The position numbers and the translations under genes were made by a program. The notes under the pieces were generated by a model that saw only the letters and a program-made list of their open reading frames with translations, did not search any database and was not told the origin of the DNA. Source: Gemmatimonas sp. (GTDB lineage: Bacteria; Gemmatimonadota; Gemmatimonadetes; Gemmatimonadales; Gemmatimonadaceae). Taken from it: 64,000 nucleotides of DNA. The DNA lies in assembly GCA_025361705.1 (NCBI GenBank), contig JANYJW010000051.1:1-64000 (forward strand), in the 5' to 3' direction. Every line of letters begins with the position of its first letter. Position 1 is the stretch's first letter. Shown piece by piece: positions 17,148 through 26,396 of the stretch.

Positions 17148-19112
17148 GTGGAAGACTCTCTCCTCTCCAAGTCCGAGGCCGAACTTCGTTCGCATATTGC
17201 GAGCGTGCTCGACCACGCCTACGAGCTGGACCGGGAGATCGGGCGCGGCGGCATGGGCATCGTCTACAAGGCGCGCGACCGGCGCCTCAAGCGCACGGTG
17301 GCCGTCAAGCTGCTGCCGCCGGAGCTCGCGTTCCGTTCGGAAATCCGCACGCGCTTCCTGCGCGAGGCCGAGACTGCCGCGCAGCTGAGCCACCCGAACA
17401 TCGTCCCCATCTACTCGGTGGACGAACAGGGCGGGCTGGTCTTCTTCGTCATGGGCTTCATCGACGGCGACAATCTCGCCAAGCGCATTCGCGACGGCGG
17501 GCCGATGAGTCCCGACGACGTGCGGCGCATTCTGCGCGAAGTGGCCGACGCCCTCGCCTACGCGCACGCCAACAAGGTCGTGCACCGCGACATCAAGCCC
17601 GACAACATCCTGCTCGACCTGGCGTCGCAGCGGCCGATGGTCACCGACTTCGGCATTGCGCGCGCCATCAGCGAGGGGAACGACGCGCGCCTCACCGCCA
17701 CGGGCATCGCCATTGGCACGCCGGCGTTCATGAGCCCCGAGCAGTCGGCCGGTGACCGCGATGTGGATGGGCGCAGCGACCTGTACTCGCTGGGCGTCGT
17801 CGCGTACCAGATGCTGTGCGGCGACCTCCCGTTCAACGCCAGCAGCACGCCGGCGCTGCTGGTCAAGCACCTCTCCGAACGCCCGGTGCCCATCGACCAG
17901 CGCGCCAACGTGCCGCCCGACCTGGCGCGTGCCGTCATGCTGCTGCTCGAAAAGGACCCGGCCAACCGCTTCCAGACTGCCGCAGAACTCAAGGTGGCGC
18001 TCGAATCGGGGCAGGTGCCCGCGTTGCCGACCAACGCGGGGCAGGCGTACCCGCAGCCGCCGTCGCCGTACGACACGGCGCAGGCGATGATGGCAGGGTC
18101 GATGTCGTCGGCCTTCACGCCGCAACCGCTCACCACCATGCCCGATGGCGAGCGCCTGCCGACCACCGACGAGCTCTCCCGGTGGAACGCGCCGATGGTC
18201 GTCGACTTCCGCCGCCGCATGGCGCCGTACATCTGGGTCAACGGCGCCATCGTGGCCGTCAACGTGCTCGGCGGGCCGAACATGTTGTTCGTCACCGCGT
18301 TCTGGAGCATCGCCGTGGCGTACAAGTACGCCAAGCTCTGGAGCGAGGGCTACGACTGGCACGACGTGTTCCGCCAGCCGCGCGAGCGCATGGTGGGTGA
18401 CGTGCTGCAGGAGCTGGGCGAGGACGTGCGGTCGCTCTTCGACCGCACCACGCGCGAACGCGTGCGCACCCGCCATCGCCTGCGCGCGGCGCGCCCCGAC
18501 CTGCTGCGCTCGCCCGCCGCACCCGCCGCGCTCACGGCGCGCGACGCGGCCGCGCTGGGCAGCGGCCCCTATGCCGCCGCGGCGCGCGATGCGCTGATGG
18601 ATCGCGACGAGATTGTCCGCCTCATCGAGGGGATGTCACGCGCCGACCGCGCGCGCCTGCCCGACGTCACGGGAAGCGCTGCCACGCTGGCCGACACCGT
18701 GATGTCGCTGGCCGCGCAGCTCGCCGAACTCGAACGCTCCTCGGCGGGCCTGTCGGCCGTCGCGATGGACAAGGAGATCGGCGTGCTCGAGGCGGCGGCC
18801 AACCCGCTCGACCGCGTGGCCAGCGAGGAGCGCGTGCGCCGCCTCGCGCTGCTCAAGCGTCAGCGCCGCACGGTGGTCGACGTCACGCGCCGCCGCGAGG
18901 CGCTGGCTGGCCGGCTCGACAGCTGCTCGCTGGCGCTCAAGAACATGCGCTTCGACGTCCTGCGCCTGAAGACCGGCGCCCAGACGCACCAGCACGTGAC
19001 GACCATCGCCGAACAGGCGCTGCTGCTGGCGCGCGAGGTCGACAGCGCCGTCTACGTCGCTGACGAAATGGCACGCCTGCGTCCGCGCGACAGCGCGCCG
19101 GGCCGCCCGTGA
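17148..19112 (+). CDS. Membrane Ser/Thr protein kinase with novel C-terminal helical module (first of a pair)
   Basis: A 654-residue eukaryotic-type kinase. Residues of about 25-285 form the kinase: glycine loop IGRGGMGIVY, K54 in VAVKLLPPE, catalytic D148 in VVHRDIKPDN, D167 in TDFGIA, and GTPAFMSPEQ. A Pro-rich linker follows, then two hydrophobic helices (about 360-393) and a cytoplasmic helical, probably coiled-coil region of about 240 residues. That C-terminal region is shared with the next gene's product, for example ERVRRLALLKRQRRTV here. No PASTA or other extracellular sensor is present. GTG at 17148 is chosen as it begins the conserved part; a GTGA overlap joins it to the second kinase. 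Confidence 0.9.
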   Translation: MEDSLLSKSEAELRSHIASVLDHAYELDREIGRGGMGIVYKARDRRLKRTVAVKLLPPELAFRSEIRTRFLREAETAAQLSHPNIVPIYSVDEQGGLVFFVMGFIDGDNLAKRIRDGGPMSPDDVRRILREVADALAYAHANKVVHRDIKPDNILLDLASQRPMVTDFGIARAISEGNDARLTATGIAIGTPAFMSPEQSAGDRDVDGRSDLYSLGVVAYQMLCGDLPFNASSTPALLVKHLSERPVPIDQRANVPPDLARAVMLLLEKDPANRFQTAAELKVALESGQVPALPTNAGQAYPQPPSPYDTAQAMMAGSMSSAFTPQPLTTMPDGERLPTTDELSRWNAPMVVDFRRRMAPYIWVNGAIVAVNVLGGPNMLFVTAFWSIAVAYKYAKLWSEGYDWHDVFRQPRERMVGDVLQELGEDVRSLFDRTTRERVRTRHRLRAARPDLLRSPAAPAALTARDAAALGSGPYAAAARDALMDRDEIVRLIEGMSRADRARLPDVTGSAATLADTVMSLAAQLAELERSSAGLSAVAMDKEIGVLEAAANPLDRVASEERVRRLALLKRQRRTVVDVTRRREALAGRLDSCSLALKNMRFDVLRLKTGAQTHQHVTTIAEQALLLAREVDSAVYVADEMARLRPRDSAPGRP

Positions 19113-21091
19113 CCGACGCCCTCCGCGAGCGGGTCAACGCCGCGGTCGGATCGCTCTATCAGGTCGAGGCCGAGATTGGCCGCGGCGGCATGGCCGTGGT
19201 CTATCGCGCACTCGACACGCGCCTGCGCCGCCGCGTGGCGCTCAAGGTGCTGCCGCCCGAGCTGGCCTTCCGCGAGGAGGTCCGCAAGCGCTTTCTGCGC
19301 GAGGCGCAGATGGCCGCGCAGCTCAGCCACCCGAACATCGTCCCCATCTACTCGGTGGACGAAGCCTCGGGTCTCGTCTACTTCGCCATGGGCCTCGTCG
19401 ACGGCGAACCGCTGGCCAAGCTGCTCTTTGCCGAACCGCGCCCGCCCATCGCGCGCGTGCGGCAGGTGCTGCGCGAAGTGGCCGACGCGCTGCACTACGC
19501 GCACCAGCAGGGGCTCGTGCATCGCGACATCAAGCCCGATAACATCCTCATCGACGCGTCCACGGGCCGGGCGATGGTCACCGACTTCGGCATCGCGCGC
19601 GCCGCCGAGGCCGACATGCGACTCACCGCCACGGGCATTGCCGTGGGCACGCCGGCATACATGAGTCCCGAGCAGGCCATGGGTGAGCGCGACGTCGATG
19701 GGCGCGCCGACATCTACGCGCTGGGCATCGTCGGCTACCAGATGCTCGCCGGGGAGCTGCCGTTCCAGGCCACCAACACGCCGTCGATGCTGATGAAGCA
19801 CCTCAGCGAACCGCTGCGGCCGCTGCTGCAGCTGCGCCCCGACCTGCCCGCCAATCTCGCGTCGGCCGTCGAGCGCGCGCTGTGCAAGGCGCCGGGCGAC
19901 CGCTGGCCCGATGCGGCGGCGTTTCGTGAGGCGCTCGCCGAGAGTGCGCCGGTGACGCTCGTCGCTACGCCGGCCGCACCGCGCCCGGCGTCGGCCGTTG
20001 CTGCCCCGGCGTATCCGAGCACGCCGTCGTCCGCGCCGCATCGCCTGGCGCCCGACCCGCTGATGGCGTTCGGCGTCTTTCGCGCCGGACGCACGCGTGG
20101 CGATGACGACAGCGAAATCCGTTCGTGGCGCGAACAGCAGCACGCGTATCGCGAACAGCTGCGCGCGGCGCGCCGCGAACTGCGCCACGGCGACCCGGCG
20201 CTTGGCGCGCAGCTGCTGCAGGGCATCGTGGCGCCGGCGCCGCTCAGTGATGAGGAGCGCGCGCGGCGTGTGCGACGCAGGGCGGTCAACTATCTGGCCA
20301 CCGTTGCCGTCCTGTTCGGCATCAACGTGACGGTGACCGTCCACGCCGGACCATGGTTCCTCATTCCCGCGATCATCATGGGCGTGGGCCTGGCACGTTC
20401 CGTCGCCTCCCTCTGGGCCGACGGAATTCCGCTGCGCAAGGTGTTCAGCCGGCCGCCGCGCGGCGTCGAGGCGGCGTCGGGGACGGCGCGCGTCGCGGGG
20501 CCGGGCGTCGGCGTGCCGGCGCTCCCCGCGCCGGGCACCGATGCGCTGCTCGCCGGCGCGCCGCGCGACGCGCTCGACGGGCGGCACGGCCACGTCATTC
20601 GCGACGCCGTCGAGGCGCGCCGCAGCGCACTCGACGTGCTGGCCAGGTTGCCGGCGAGCGAAAAGCAGCTGCTCCCCGACATCGCGCCCACGCTCACGGG
20701 CCTGGTGGAGCGCATCATCGCGCTTGCCAGCGCGCTGCACCAGCTCGATCAGGATGCGTCGCCCGAAGCGCTCGCGCGGCTCGACCAGCGGTTGGTGGAC
20801 GTGCGTGCGCTCGCCGCCGACGCCCCCGACAAGGAACGCCGCGTGGGCTTGCTTGAGCGCCAGCGCCAGACGCTGGCTGACCTCGCGGCGCGCCGCGAAA
20901 CGGTGGCTGCCCAGCTCGACAATGCCTCGTTGGTGCTCGGCACCATGAAGCTCGACCTGCTCAAGCTGCGCTCCAGCGGCCTGCAGTCGCAGATGGCCGA
21001 TTCCAACTTCCAGACGCAGGACGCGCGTGCCGTGGTGGCCGAGATTGAGCGCGCGCTCGAGGTGGCCGAGGAAGTGCAGAAGATCAGGTAG
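19109..21091 (+). CDS. Membrane Ser/Thr protein kinase, paralogue of the preceding one
   Basis: A 660-residue kinase with the same plan as its neighbour. The glycine loop is IGRGGMAVVY, with K46, catalytic D140 in LVHRDIKPDN and D159 in TDFGIAR. A variable linker is followed by two hydrophobic helices (LATVAVLFGINVTV and PWFLIPAIIMGVGL) and a long helical C-terminus. The sequences LLERQRQTLADLAARRETV and LVLGTMKLDLLKLR match LLKRQRRTVVDVTRRREAL and LALKNMRFDVLRLK of the first kinase. Both kinases look active. GTG at 19109 overlaps the first gene's TGA, so equal amounts are likely made and hetero-oligomers are plausible. Substrates are unknown. Confidence 0.9.
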   Translation: MTDALRERVNAAVGSLYQVEAEIGRGGMAVVYRALDTRLRRRVALKVLPPELAFREEVRKRFLREAQMAAQLSHPNIVPIYSVDEASGLVYFAMGLVDGEPLAKLLFAEPRPPIARVRQVLREVADALHYAHQQGLVHRDIKPDNILIDASTGRAMVTDFGIARAAEADMRLTATGIAVGTPAYMSPEQAMGERDVDGRADIYALGIVGYQMLAGELPFQATNTPSMLMKHLSEPLRPLLQLRPDLPANLASAVERALCKAPGDRWPDAAAFREALAESAPVTLVATPAAPRPASAVAAPAYPSTPSSAPHRLAPDPLMAFGVFRAGRTRGDDDSEIRSWREQQHAYREQLRAARRELRHGDPALGAQLLQGIVAPAPLSDEERARRVRRRAVNYLATVAVLFGINVTVTVHAGPWFLIPAIIMGVGLARSVASLWADGIPLRKVFSRPPRGVEAASGTARVAGPGVGVPALPAPGTDALLAGAPRDALDGRHGHVIRDAVEARRSALDVLARLPASEKQLLPDIAPTLTGLVERIIALASALHQLDQDASPEALARLDQRLVDVRALAADAPDKERRVGLLERQRQTLADLAARRETVAAQLDNASLVLGTMKLDLLKLRSSGLQSQMADSNFQTQDARAVVAEIERALEVAEEVQKIR

Positions 21092-21194
21092 CAACGGGGC
21101 GCGATCGTGTACGACCGTCGTGCTGACAGCATGTGAGGAACCGGCGTCCACGGCCGTGGTACCAGCACACAGCGCATTCTCCGGAGGCTGGGCC

Positions 21195-21992
21195 ATGTCC
21201 ATCGTTGCACGCACGCGCCACCTCGCCGTCACGTTCGCCTTCTTCGGCGTGCCGTGGCTGGCCTCGGCGCAGCAAGCCCCGGCCAGATCCGAAGTCGCCG
21301 TCCCGCCTGCCGTCGTGATGGGCAAGATCACCGGGCCCGACAAGAAGGCGCTTGAGGACGCCGAGGTGCGGCTCGGGGATGCGCCGGCCACGCACACCGA
21401 TCGCAAGGGACACTTCGAGTTCGATCCCGTGAGCCCCGGACTGCACGAGGTGTTCGTGCGCAAGATCGGCTACGTCCCCGTGCGCTTTCGCGTGGCGGTC
21501 ACTGCCGGCGACCTCTGGGATGGCACCATCGCGATGGAGCGCACCGCGCAGTCGCTCCCCGAAGTCGTCGTGCTCGACTCGGCCAGGTCACTCAGAAACT
21601 ACCGGCTGCGCTGGATCGACGGGTTCATCGAACGCCGCCGCGCGGGACTCGGCACCTTCCTCGACCGCGTCGACATCGAGAACGCGCGGGCCTTCAACAC
21701 CGCCAAGCTCGTCGCGACGGCGCCCGGCGTCATGGCCCGCACCGCCTCCGGGTGGGATGAGCTGAACGTCAACCGGTGCGGCAACGGCTTCGGCACCGAC
21801 AGCAAGGCCATCGTGTACGTCGATGGATTCAAGACGGAGACGTCCACGACGGGAAGGTTCGTGACCTTCCACGACTACTCGCCTGAGCGGCTCGCGGCGA
21901 TCGAGGTCTACAAGGGACGAGGCACCATCCCGCCGGCGTACGACGATCCGCAGGCTTGCCTTGTGGTGTTGCTCTGGACCAATCGGCGGTAG
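21195..21992 (+). CDS. Exported carboxypeptidase-regulatory-like plus TonB-plug-like protein without a barrel
   Basis: A 265-residue protein with a signal peptide ending around ASAQQ. A carboxypeptidase regulatory-like beta-sandwich (about 35-115) includes GKITGPDKKALEDAEVRL, FDPVSPGLHEVFV and KIGYVPV. A segment resembling the plug of TonB-dependent receptors follows (IVYVDGFKTE, LAAIEVYKGRGTIPPAY). The approximately 500-residue outer-membrane barrel normally following these domains is absent and the protein ends naturally. It may bind ligand or receptors in the periplasm. ATG at 21195 has GGAGG seven bases upstream. Its stop abuts the stop of the convergent hydrolase gene. Confidence 0.8.
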   Translation: MSIVARTRHLAVTFAFFGVPWLASAQQAPARSEVAVPPAVVMGKITGPDKKALEDAEVRLGDAPATHTDRKGHFEFDPVSPGLHEVFVRKIGYVPVRFRVAVTAGDLWDGTIAMERTAQSLPEVVVLDSARSLRNYRLRWIDGFIERRRAGLGTFLDRVDIENARAFNTAKLVATAPGVMARTASGWDELNVNRCGNGFGTDSKAIVYVDGFKTETSTTGRFVTFHDYSPERLAAIEVYKGRGTIPPAYDDPQACLVVLLWTNRR

Positions 21993-22808
21993 CTACCGCG
22001 CGAGCAATGCCCCCACCGCGGCGGCCACGCGGTCGGGCGCATCGAGCGGGGTGAAGTGCGCCGCGCCGTCCAGCACGTCGAGCGTGGCGCCGGGAATCGC
22101 TGCGGCCAGCCGGCGCGCCAGCGACACCGGCACAAACGGATCGCGCGCGCCGTGCAGGATGGCCGTCGGCGTGCGCACATCGCCAAGTGCCATCGCCGCC
22201 GTGTCGTCGGGGCGCTGCGCGTCGAGATGCGCGAGCAGCGCGTCGCGGCCGACCCGTGTTGCGAACGGGCGCAGGAAGAGATCGAGTGCGCGTCGCCCCT
22301 CGTCGCGATCGGCAAAGCCGCGCATGAGCGCCGCATACGCCTCACCCGCCACGAGCGGCGCGGGAACACGCCGGGCGAGTGGCGCCAGCCTTTGTGCCAC
22401 GCGTGTGCGCCAGCGCGGCCAGCCGTCGAGCCCCACACTGTTCACCAAGGCAAGTCGCGTGACGCGCTCGGGTGCATGCAGCGCCATCCATTGCGCCACG
22501 GCGCCGCCCAGGTCGTGCCCGACCACGCATGCGTTGAAGACGTTGAGTGCGTCGAGCACCGCCAGCGCGCGCTGCGCGTGTGCCGCAACAGTCACCGGCG
22601 CGCCGTTCGGCGGGTCGCTGCGCCCATACCCCAGCTGGTCGAGGACGATCAGGCGATGTCCCACGGGCATGCAGCGCACCACGCCGCTCCAGAGAAACGA
22701 CGACGTAGGGTACCCGTGCAGAAAGAGCACCGGCTCGCCGGCGCCCCGCGTGCCGGCGGCAAAGTAGTAGAGCCGGTGGCCGTTCAGGTCGAGGAATTCT
22801 CCGCGCAT
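21993..22808 (-). CDS. Alpha/beta hydrolase with aspartate nucleophile (epoxide hydrolase/dehalogenase type)
   Basis: A 271-residue alpha/beta hydrolase. It has the HGYP oxyanion motif after strand 3 and the nucleophile elbow GHDLGG with D99 in place of Ser. An aspartate nucleophile is typical of epoxide hydrolases and haloalkane dehalogenases. The charge relay is completed by an acid in GARDPF and a histidine in GAAHFTP. Halide-binding tryptophans cannot be assigned, so substrate class is open. The stop codons of this and the convergent upstream gene abut exactly (TAGCTA at 21990-21995), leaving no room for a separate terminator. Confidence 0.85.
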   Translation of the reverse strand: MRGEFLDLNGHRLYYFAAGTRGAGEPVLFLHGYPTSSFLWSGVVRCMPVGHRLIVLDQLGYGRSDPPNGAPVTVAAHAQRALAVLDALNVFNACVVGHDLGGAVAQWMALHAPERVTRLALVNSVGLDGWPRWRTRVAQRLAPLARRVPAPLVAGEAYAALMRGFADRDEGRRALDLFLRPFATRVGRDALLAHLDAQRPDDTAAMALGDVRTPTAILHGARDPFVPVSLARRLAAAIPGATLDVLDGAAHFTPLDAPDRVAAAVGALLAR

Positions 22809-22975
22809 TTCGGCAATTCCTCCCCAAAACAGATCGAATTCAAGGCGGTCCAGATGTGCGACAAACTCTGGCGCTTTTCGTCAAAAGAAGTATAGTTACC
22901 CGATATTGGACAGACCATCTGCGGGTGTGATTCTATCCCGTTGCCTGCCAACAAGTTAGCAAGAGGTTTCGCGAC

Positions 22976-24115
22976 TTGACTCCACCTGTGATTCCGACTG
23001 TTCCGCTCTTCGCTCCGCCGCCACCGCCGCCATCAGCGGTGGTATTTCCGCTGAGCTGGCTGCTGGAACACGCGGCATTACCGATACAGTATCGCGCCAT
23101 CATAGAGGTAGCGAAGCTGGGTGACCAGCTTCCGGCTTCCTATGCGAACACGCCGTACTACTGTCGGTCGGCCGTCGAAATTGCTGTGCGCCAGTCCTAC
23201 GACGGCACCTGGAACAACGCGATGCTTGCCCTGCCGACCAAGAGCGGCTCGGTCGACGGCATCGGCAGCATTCACGCCGTGCGCCGTCTATTGGAGTTCG
23301 GCTGGGACAAGGATTCGCCCGCCGTTGCCCAGGCGCGGCGATCGCTCTTCCGCCTGCTGGCGGAGGACGAGGATTCCGCGCAACTCTATGAACTGCAGCC
23401 CAAGCCGGGCAAGACGTACGAGCCCGAACTGAAGTCGCACCTGCGCCAGTTGCTGCGTGAGGCGGCCGGCGCAACGCTGGCGCAGGCAGGCTTCGAGTCC
23501 GATCCGCGCGTGCGCGGCATCGCTCGGCGCACGCTCGAACGCATCACCGATTATCTGGCGTCGCCGCTGGCGGAAAAGCCATGGATTCGGGTCGGCAACC
23601 AGCAGGTGCTGGCCGCCGAGGCGTCGCCGCCGTCATTGTACGCGCTGCAGATGCTGGCGCACATGCCGTTGTTCCGCAACGAGAACTACACGGCCATGGA
23701 GTCGCTGTACGAGTATCTCACGCGCCCGCTGCCGCGCCAGGATCCTATCCAGATCGTGGGCAAGAAGCAGGTGTCGGTGCCGCTGCTGGTGCTTGGCGAC
23801 ATGCTGCCGCACCGCAATGCGGTGGATGCGGACATTCCGATGGCGCTGGCGTGGCTCGAGACGATGGCGCGGCTCGGCTTTTTGCGCCGCAACGACAACT
23901 GGTCCAAGATGTTCGAGCGGTTCGTGGATGACTGCGGCCGCGACGGCGTCTGGCATCCGCACAAGGGCACGACCACGCCCAGGTCCACCAACTCGTTCGT
24001 CTGGCCGTTCTTCCCCATCGAGCAGCACGCGGCGGGCGAAGAGCGCTGGACCGACGTCACCTTCCGCATCGGGCTGATCGCGCGGCTGTCGGGCCGCACC
24101 ATCCAGCTCGGCTGA
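22976..24115 (+). CDS. Conserved-looking protein of unknown function, all-helical
   Basis: A 379-residue protein I do not recognise. A Pro-rich start (about 1-20) precedes a body that reads as amphipathic helices with many aromatic and charged residues, for example NTPYYCRSAVEIAVRQSYDG, IHAVRRLLEFGWDKDSP and DGVWHPHKG. The layout is loosely reminiscent of helical-repeat toroids such as prenyltransferases, but no DxDD or similar catalytic motif was seen. There is no signal peptide or membrane helix. A TTG at 22976 with AGAGG upstream is used as start; an in-frame GTG lies 12 bases later. The 167-base upstream gap is locally AT-rich (TATAGTT near 22892), perhaps its promoter. Confidence 0.7.
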   Translation: MTPPVIPTVPLFAPPPPPPSAVVFPLSWLLEHAALPIQYRAIIEVAKLGDQLPASYANTPYYCRSAVEIAVRQSYDGTWNNAMLALPTKSGSVDGIGSIHAVRRLLEFGWDKDSPAVAQARRSLFRLLAEDEDSAQLYELQPKPGKTYEPELKSHLRQLLREAAGATLAQAGFESDPRVRGIARRTLERITDYLASPLAEKPWIRVGNQQVLAAEASPPSLYALQMLAHMPLFRNENYTAMESLYEYLTRPLPRQDPIQIVGKKQVSVPLLVLGDMLPHRNAVDADIPMALAWLETMARLGFLRRNDNWSKMFERFVDDCGRDGVWHPHKGTTTPRSTNSFVWPFFPIEQHAAGEERWTDVTFRIGLIARLSGRTIQLG

Positions 24116-24122
24116 CGCCAGT

Positions 24123-25049
24123 GTGGTCAGCGATGGTGCGTGGGGGCCGGTTCACGTGAACCGGCCCCCGCACTTTCCCGAGGGCTTTGCCGGCATTTCG
24201 GCGTGCGACGTCGTACTCGCCGATGGCACGCGGCTGCGGCTCACCGAATCCGGCGCCGCCGATGCGCCGCCGGTGCTGCTGGTGCATGGGTTTGGCGCCT
24301 CGGCGTACCAGTGGCGCTTTCTGATGCCGGCGCTGGCGCAGGCGGGCCTTCATGTGCTCGCGCCTGACTTGCCGGGACATGGCTTCAGTCAGCTGCGGTT
24401 GGACGACGGCCAATATGCGCGAGCGCCCTACGCGCGCCGCATGTGGATGCTGCTCGATGCCCTGGGCCTGCCGGCCGTGCCGATCGTCGGACACTCGATG
24501 GGCGGTGCCATTGCCGCCGAGATGGCGTGGCAGCAGCCGCAGCGCGTGGAACGGCTGGTGCTCATGTCGCCGGCGGGATTCGGCATGGTGCCGCAGCGCG
24601 CGAGGGCAGTGCGCTACATACCCGACGCCCTGGCGCCGCTCGCGCGGCCGTTCGCGTCGCGCGCGGCGGCGCACTTCATCCTTGGCGACGTCTATGGACC
24701 CGGTGGCTCGTGGTCGCGCCGCGACGAAGAGGAGTTGCTCGCGCCGTACGGCCAGCGCGACATCTACCGCGCGCTGCTGCGCACGATCAAGGAGTTCGAC
24801 TTTCGTCTGCATCCACCCGCACTCCTCGCGCGCCTGCCGGCGCGCACGCTGGTGGTGTTCGGCACGCACGATCGCGTGGTGCGACCCGTCGACATGGCCC
24901 GCCGGATCGAGGCAATGCACGACGCCCAGTTGGTGATGCTGCCGCGCGTCGGCCACCTGCCGCAGGTGGAGGCCGCTGCCGACGTGAGCGCGCTGGTGAT
25001 TGCGCATCTGCAGGCCGGTCGCGTGGCGGGGTCCTCCGGCGCCCATTAG
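24123..25049 (+). CDS. Alpha/beta hydrolase with serine nucleophile
   Basis: A 308-residue alpha/beta hydrolase: HGFGAS oxyanion motif, DLPGHGFS, nucleophile serine in VGHSMGGAIA, acid in GTHDRVV and histidine in RVGHLPQVE. No signal peptide is seen. Substrate unknown; the sequence is close to the general esterase/lyase-like hydrolases annotated only at superfamily level. The start is uncertain: GTG at 24123 runs through a terminator-like hairpin (24136-24173), and the first conserved residues begin after it. An in-frame GTG at 24156 lies in the hairpin itself. It ends 9 bases before the helicase gene, suggesting co-transcription. Confidence 0.85.
   Translation: MVSDGAWGPVHVNRPPHFPEGFAGISACDVVLADGTRLRLTESGAADAPPVLLVHGFGASAYQWRFLMPALAQAGLHVLAPDLPGHGFSQLRLDDGQYARAPYARRMWMLLDALGLPAVPIVGHSMGGAIAAEMAWQQPQRVERLVLMSPAGFGMVPQRARAVRYIPDALAPLARPFASRAAAHFILGDVYGPGGSWSRRDEEELLAPYGQRDIYRALLRTIKEFDFRLHPPALLARLPARTLVVFGTHDRVVRPVDMARRIEAMHDAQLVMLPRVGHLPQVEAAADVSALVIAHLQAGRVAGSSGAH
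24136..24173. terminator. Hairpin with 14-bp perfect arms just after the gene ending at 24115
   Basis: The core arms 24142-24155 and 24156-24169 are exact reverse complements with no spacer (centre GTTCACGTGAAC), and a bulged GTGC/GCAC extends the stem to 24136-24173. The G/C composition resembles the strong terminator at 14225. It overlaps the annotated N-terminus of the downstream hydrolase, so either termination is partial or that gene starts later. Confidence 0.6.
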
Positions 25050-25058
25050 GTTGCTCGT

Positions 25059-26378
25059 GTGACCACTGACAAGCTGAAGAAGAAGGCTCCCGTGCGGCGC
25101 GCTGCCGCGCCCGGGAAAGGCCGGGCCGTAAAGGGCGCCGCCAAGGCAGGTTTGCACGCCGCTCCGGAGGCTGCTGTCCCGGTTGCGACCACCGACGAGG
25201 GCGACGGCCTGAGCCTCGCGCAGGCCGAGGCCGTGGCAAGCGCCGCGGACGGCGGCGGGTTCGCGGAACTCGGTCTGCACGAGACCGTGCTGCACGCCAT
25301 AGCCGACGCTGGCTACACATTGCCGACGCCCATTCAGCGGCAGGCCATCCCGCTCGCGCTCAACGGGCGCGACATCATGGGGCTGGCGCAGACGGGCACG
25401 GGCAAGACCGCCGGCTTTTCCATTCCCATCATCGAGCGCCTGCTGGGCGGGCCGCATCGTACGCGCGCACTCATCCTCACGCCCACCCGCGAACTCTGTC
25501 AGCAGGTGGAGGAGAGCTTCCGCAAGTACGGCAAGTATGCGGGGCTTGAGGTGGTGTCGGTGTACGGCGGCGTGGGCTACGACATCCAGGTGACGGCGTT
25601 GCGCGGCGGTGTCGACGTGGTGGTGGCCACGCCGGGGCGACTCATCGACCACCTGGAAAAGCAGAACGTCAACTTTGACGAACTCGAGATCCTGGTGCTC
25701 GACGAAGCCGACCGGATGCTTGATATGGGATTTGCGCCGCAGATCCAGCGCATTGTGGCGGCCATCCATGCATACCGGCAGACCCTGCTGTTCAGCGCGA
25801 CGATGCCGCCCGAAGTGGAGGCGCTGGCGCGCAAGTATCTGCGCAAGCCGGTGGTGGTGCAGGTGGGGCGCAGGTCGAGCGCGGCAACAACGGTGAAGCA
25901 CTACGTCTATCCCGTGCCCAAGCAGCGCAAGGCGGAGTTGCTGGCCGAGCTGCTGAAGAGCAAGGAGATGGACTCGGTGCTCGTCTTCACGCGCACCAAG
26001 CACGGTGCCGACCGCGTGGTGCGGCCCCTCGAGCTTGAGGGGATCAACGCCGACGCGCTTCATGCCGACAAGACGCAGGGCCAGCGCGAATCGGCGCTGC
26101 TGCGCTTCAAGGAAGGGAAGACGCGCGTGCTGGTGGCCACCGACATCGCGCAGCGCGGGCTCGACATCTCGGGCATCTCGCACGTCATCAACTACGACGT
26201 GCCGCAGCAGGCCGAGGACTACGTGCACCGCATTGGGCGCACCGGGCGCGCCGCGCAGACGGGCGACGCGTACACGTTCATGTGCGCCGACGAGATTGCG
26301 ATGGTCAAGACCATCGAGCGGACGATCAATCAGGAAATTCCGCGGATCTCGGTGACGGGGTATGACTTCGGGACGTAG
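25059..26378 (+). CDS. DEAD-box ATP-dependent RNA helicase (RhlE-like)
   Basis: A 439-residue DEAD-box helicase: Q motif FAELGLHETVLHAIADAGY with PIQRQAIP, Walker A AQTGTGKT, PTRELCQQ, VLDEADRMLDMGF, SATMP, and the second RecA domain ending HRIGRTGRA. It unwinds RNA duplexes during ribosome assembly or RNA decay. The first 65 residues are a Lys/Ala-rich extension (KLKKKAPVRRAAAPGKGRAV) unlike the usual short N-terminus, and the usual basic C-terminal tail is missing, so the RNA-binding extension seems to have been placed in front. GTG start at 25059. Confidence 0.93.
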   Translation: MTTDKLKKKAPVRRAAAPGKGRAVKGAAKAGLHAAPEAAVPVATTDEGDGLSLAQAEAVASAADGGGFAELGLHETVLHAIADAGYTLPTPIQRQAIPLALNGRDIMGLAQTGTGKTAGFSIPIIERLLGGPHRTRALILTPTRELCQQVEESFRKYGKYAGLEVVSVYGGVGYDIQVTALRGGVDVVVATPGRLIDHLEKQNVNFDELEILVLDEADRMLDMGFAPQIQRIVAAIHAYRQTLLFSATMPPEVEALARKYLRKPVVVQVGRRSSAATTVKHYVYPVPKQRKAELLAELLKSKEMDSVLVFTRTKHGADRVVRPLELEGINADALHADKTQGQRESALLRFKEGKTRVLVATDIAQRGLDISGISHVINYDVPQQAEDYVHRIGRTGRAAQTGDAYTFMCADEIAMVKTIERTINQEIPRISVTGYDFGT

Positions 26379-26396
26379 TCTCCCGTCCCTCGTCTC

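Noticed and set aside
19052-21463. 803-codon minus-strand frame opposite the second kinase
   Set aside because: Shadow of the kinase gene; Arg/His-rich, no motif, covers a gene with full kinase signatures.
24057-26228. Long minus-strand frame opposite the hydrolase and helicase
   Set aside because: Antisense shadow with no domain and no ribosome site.
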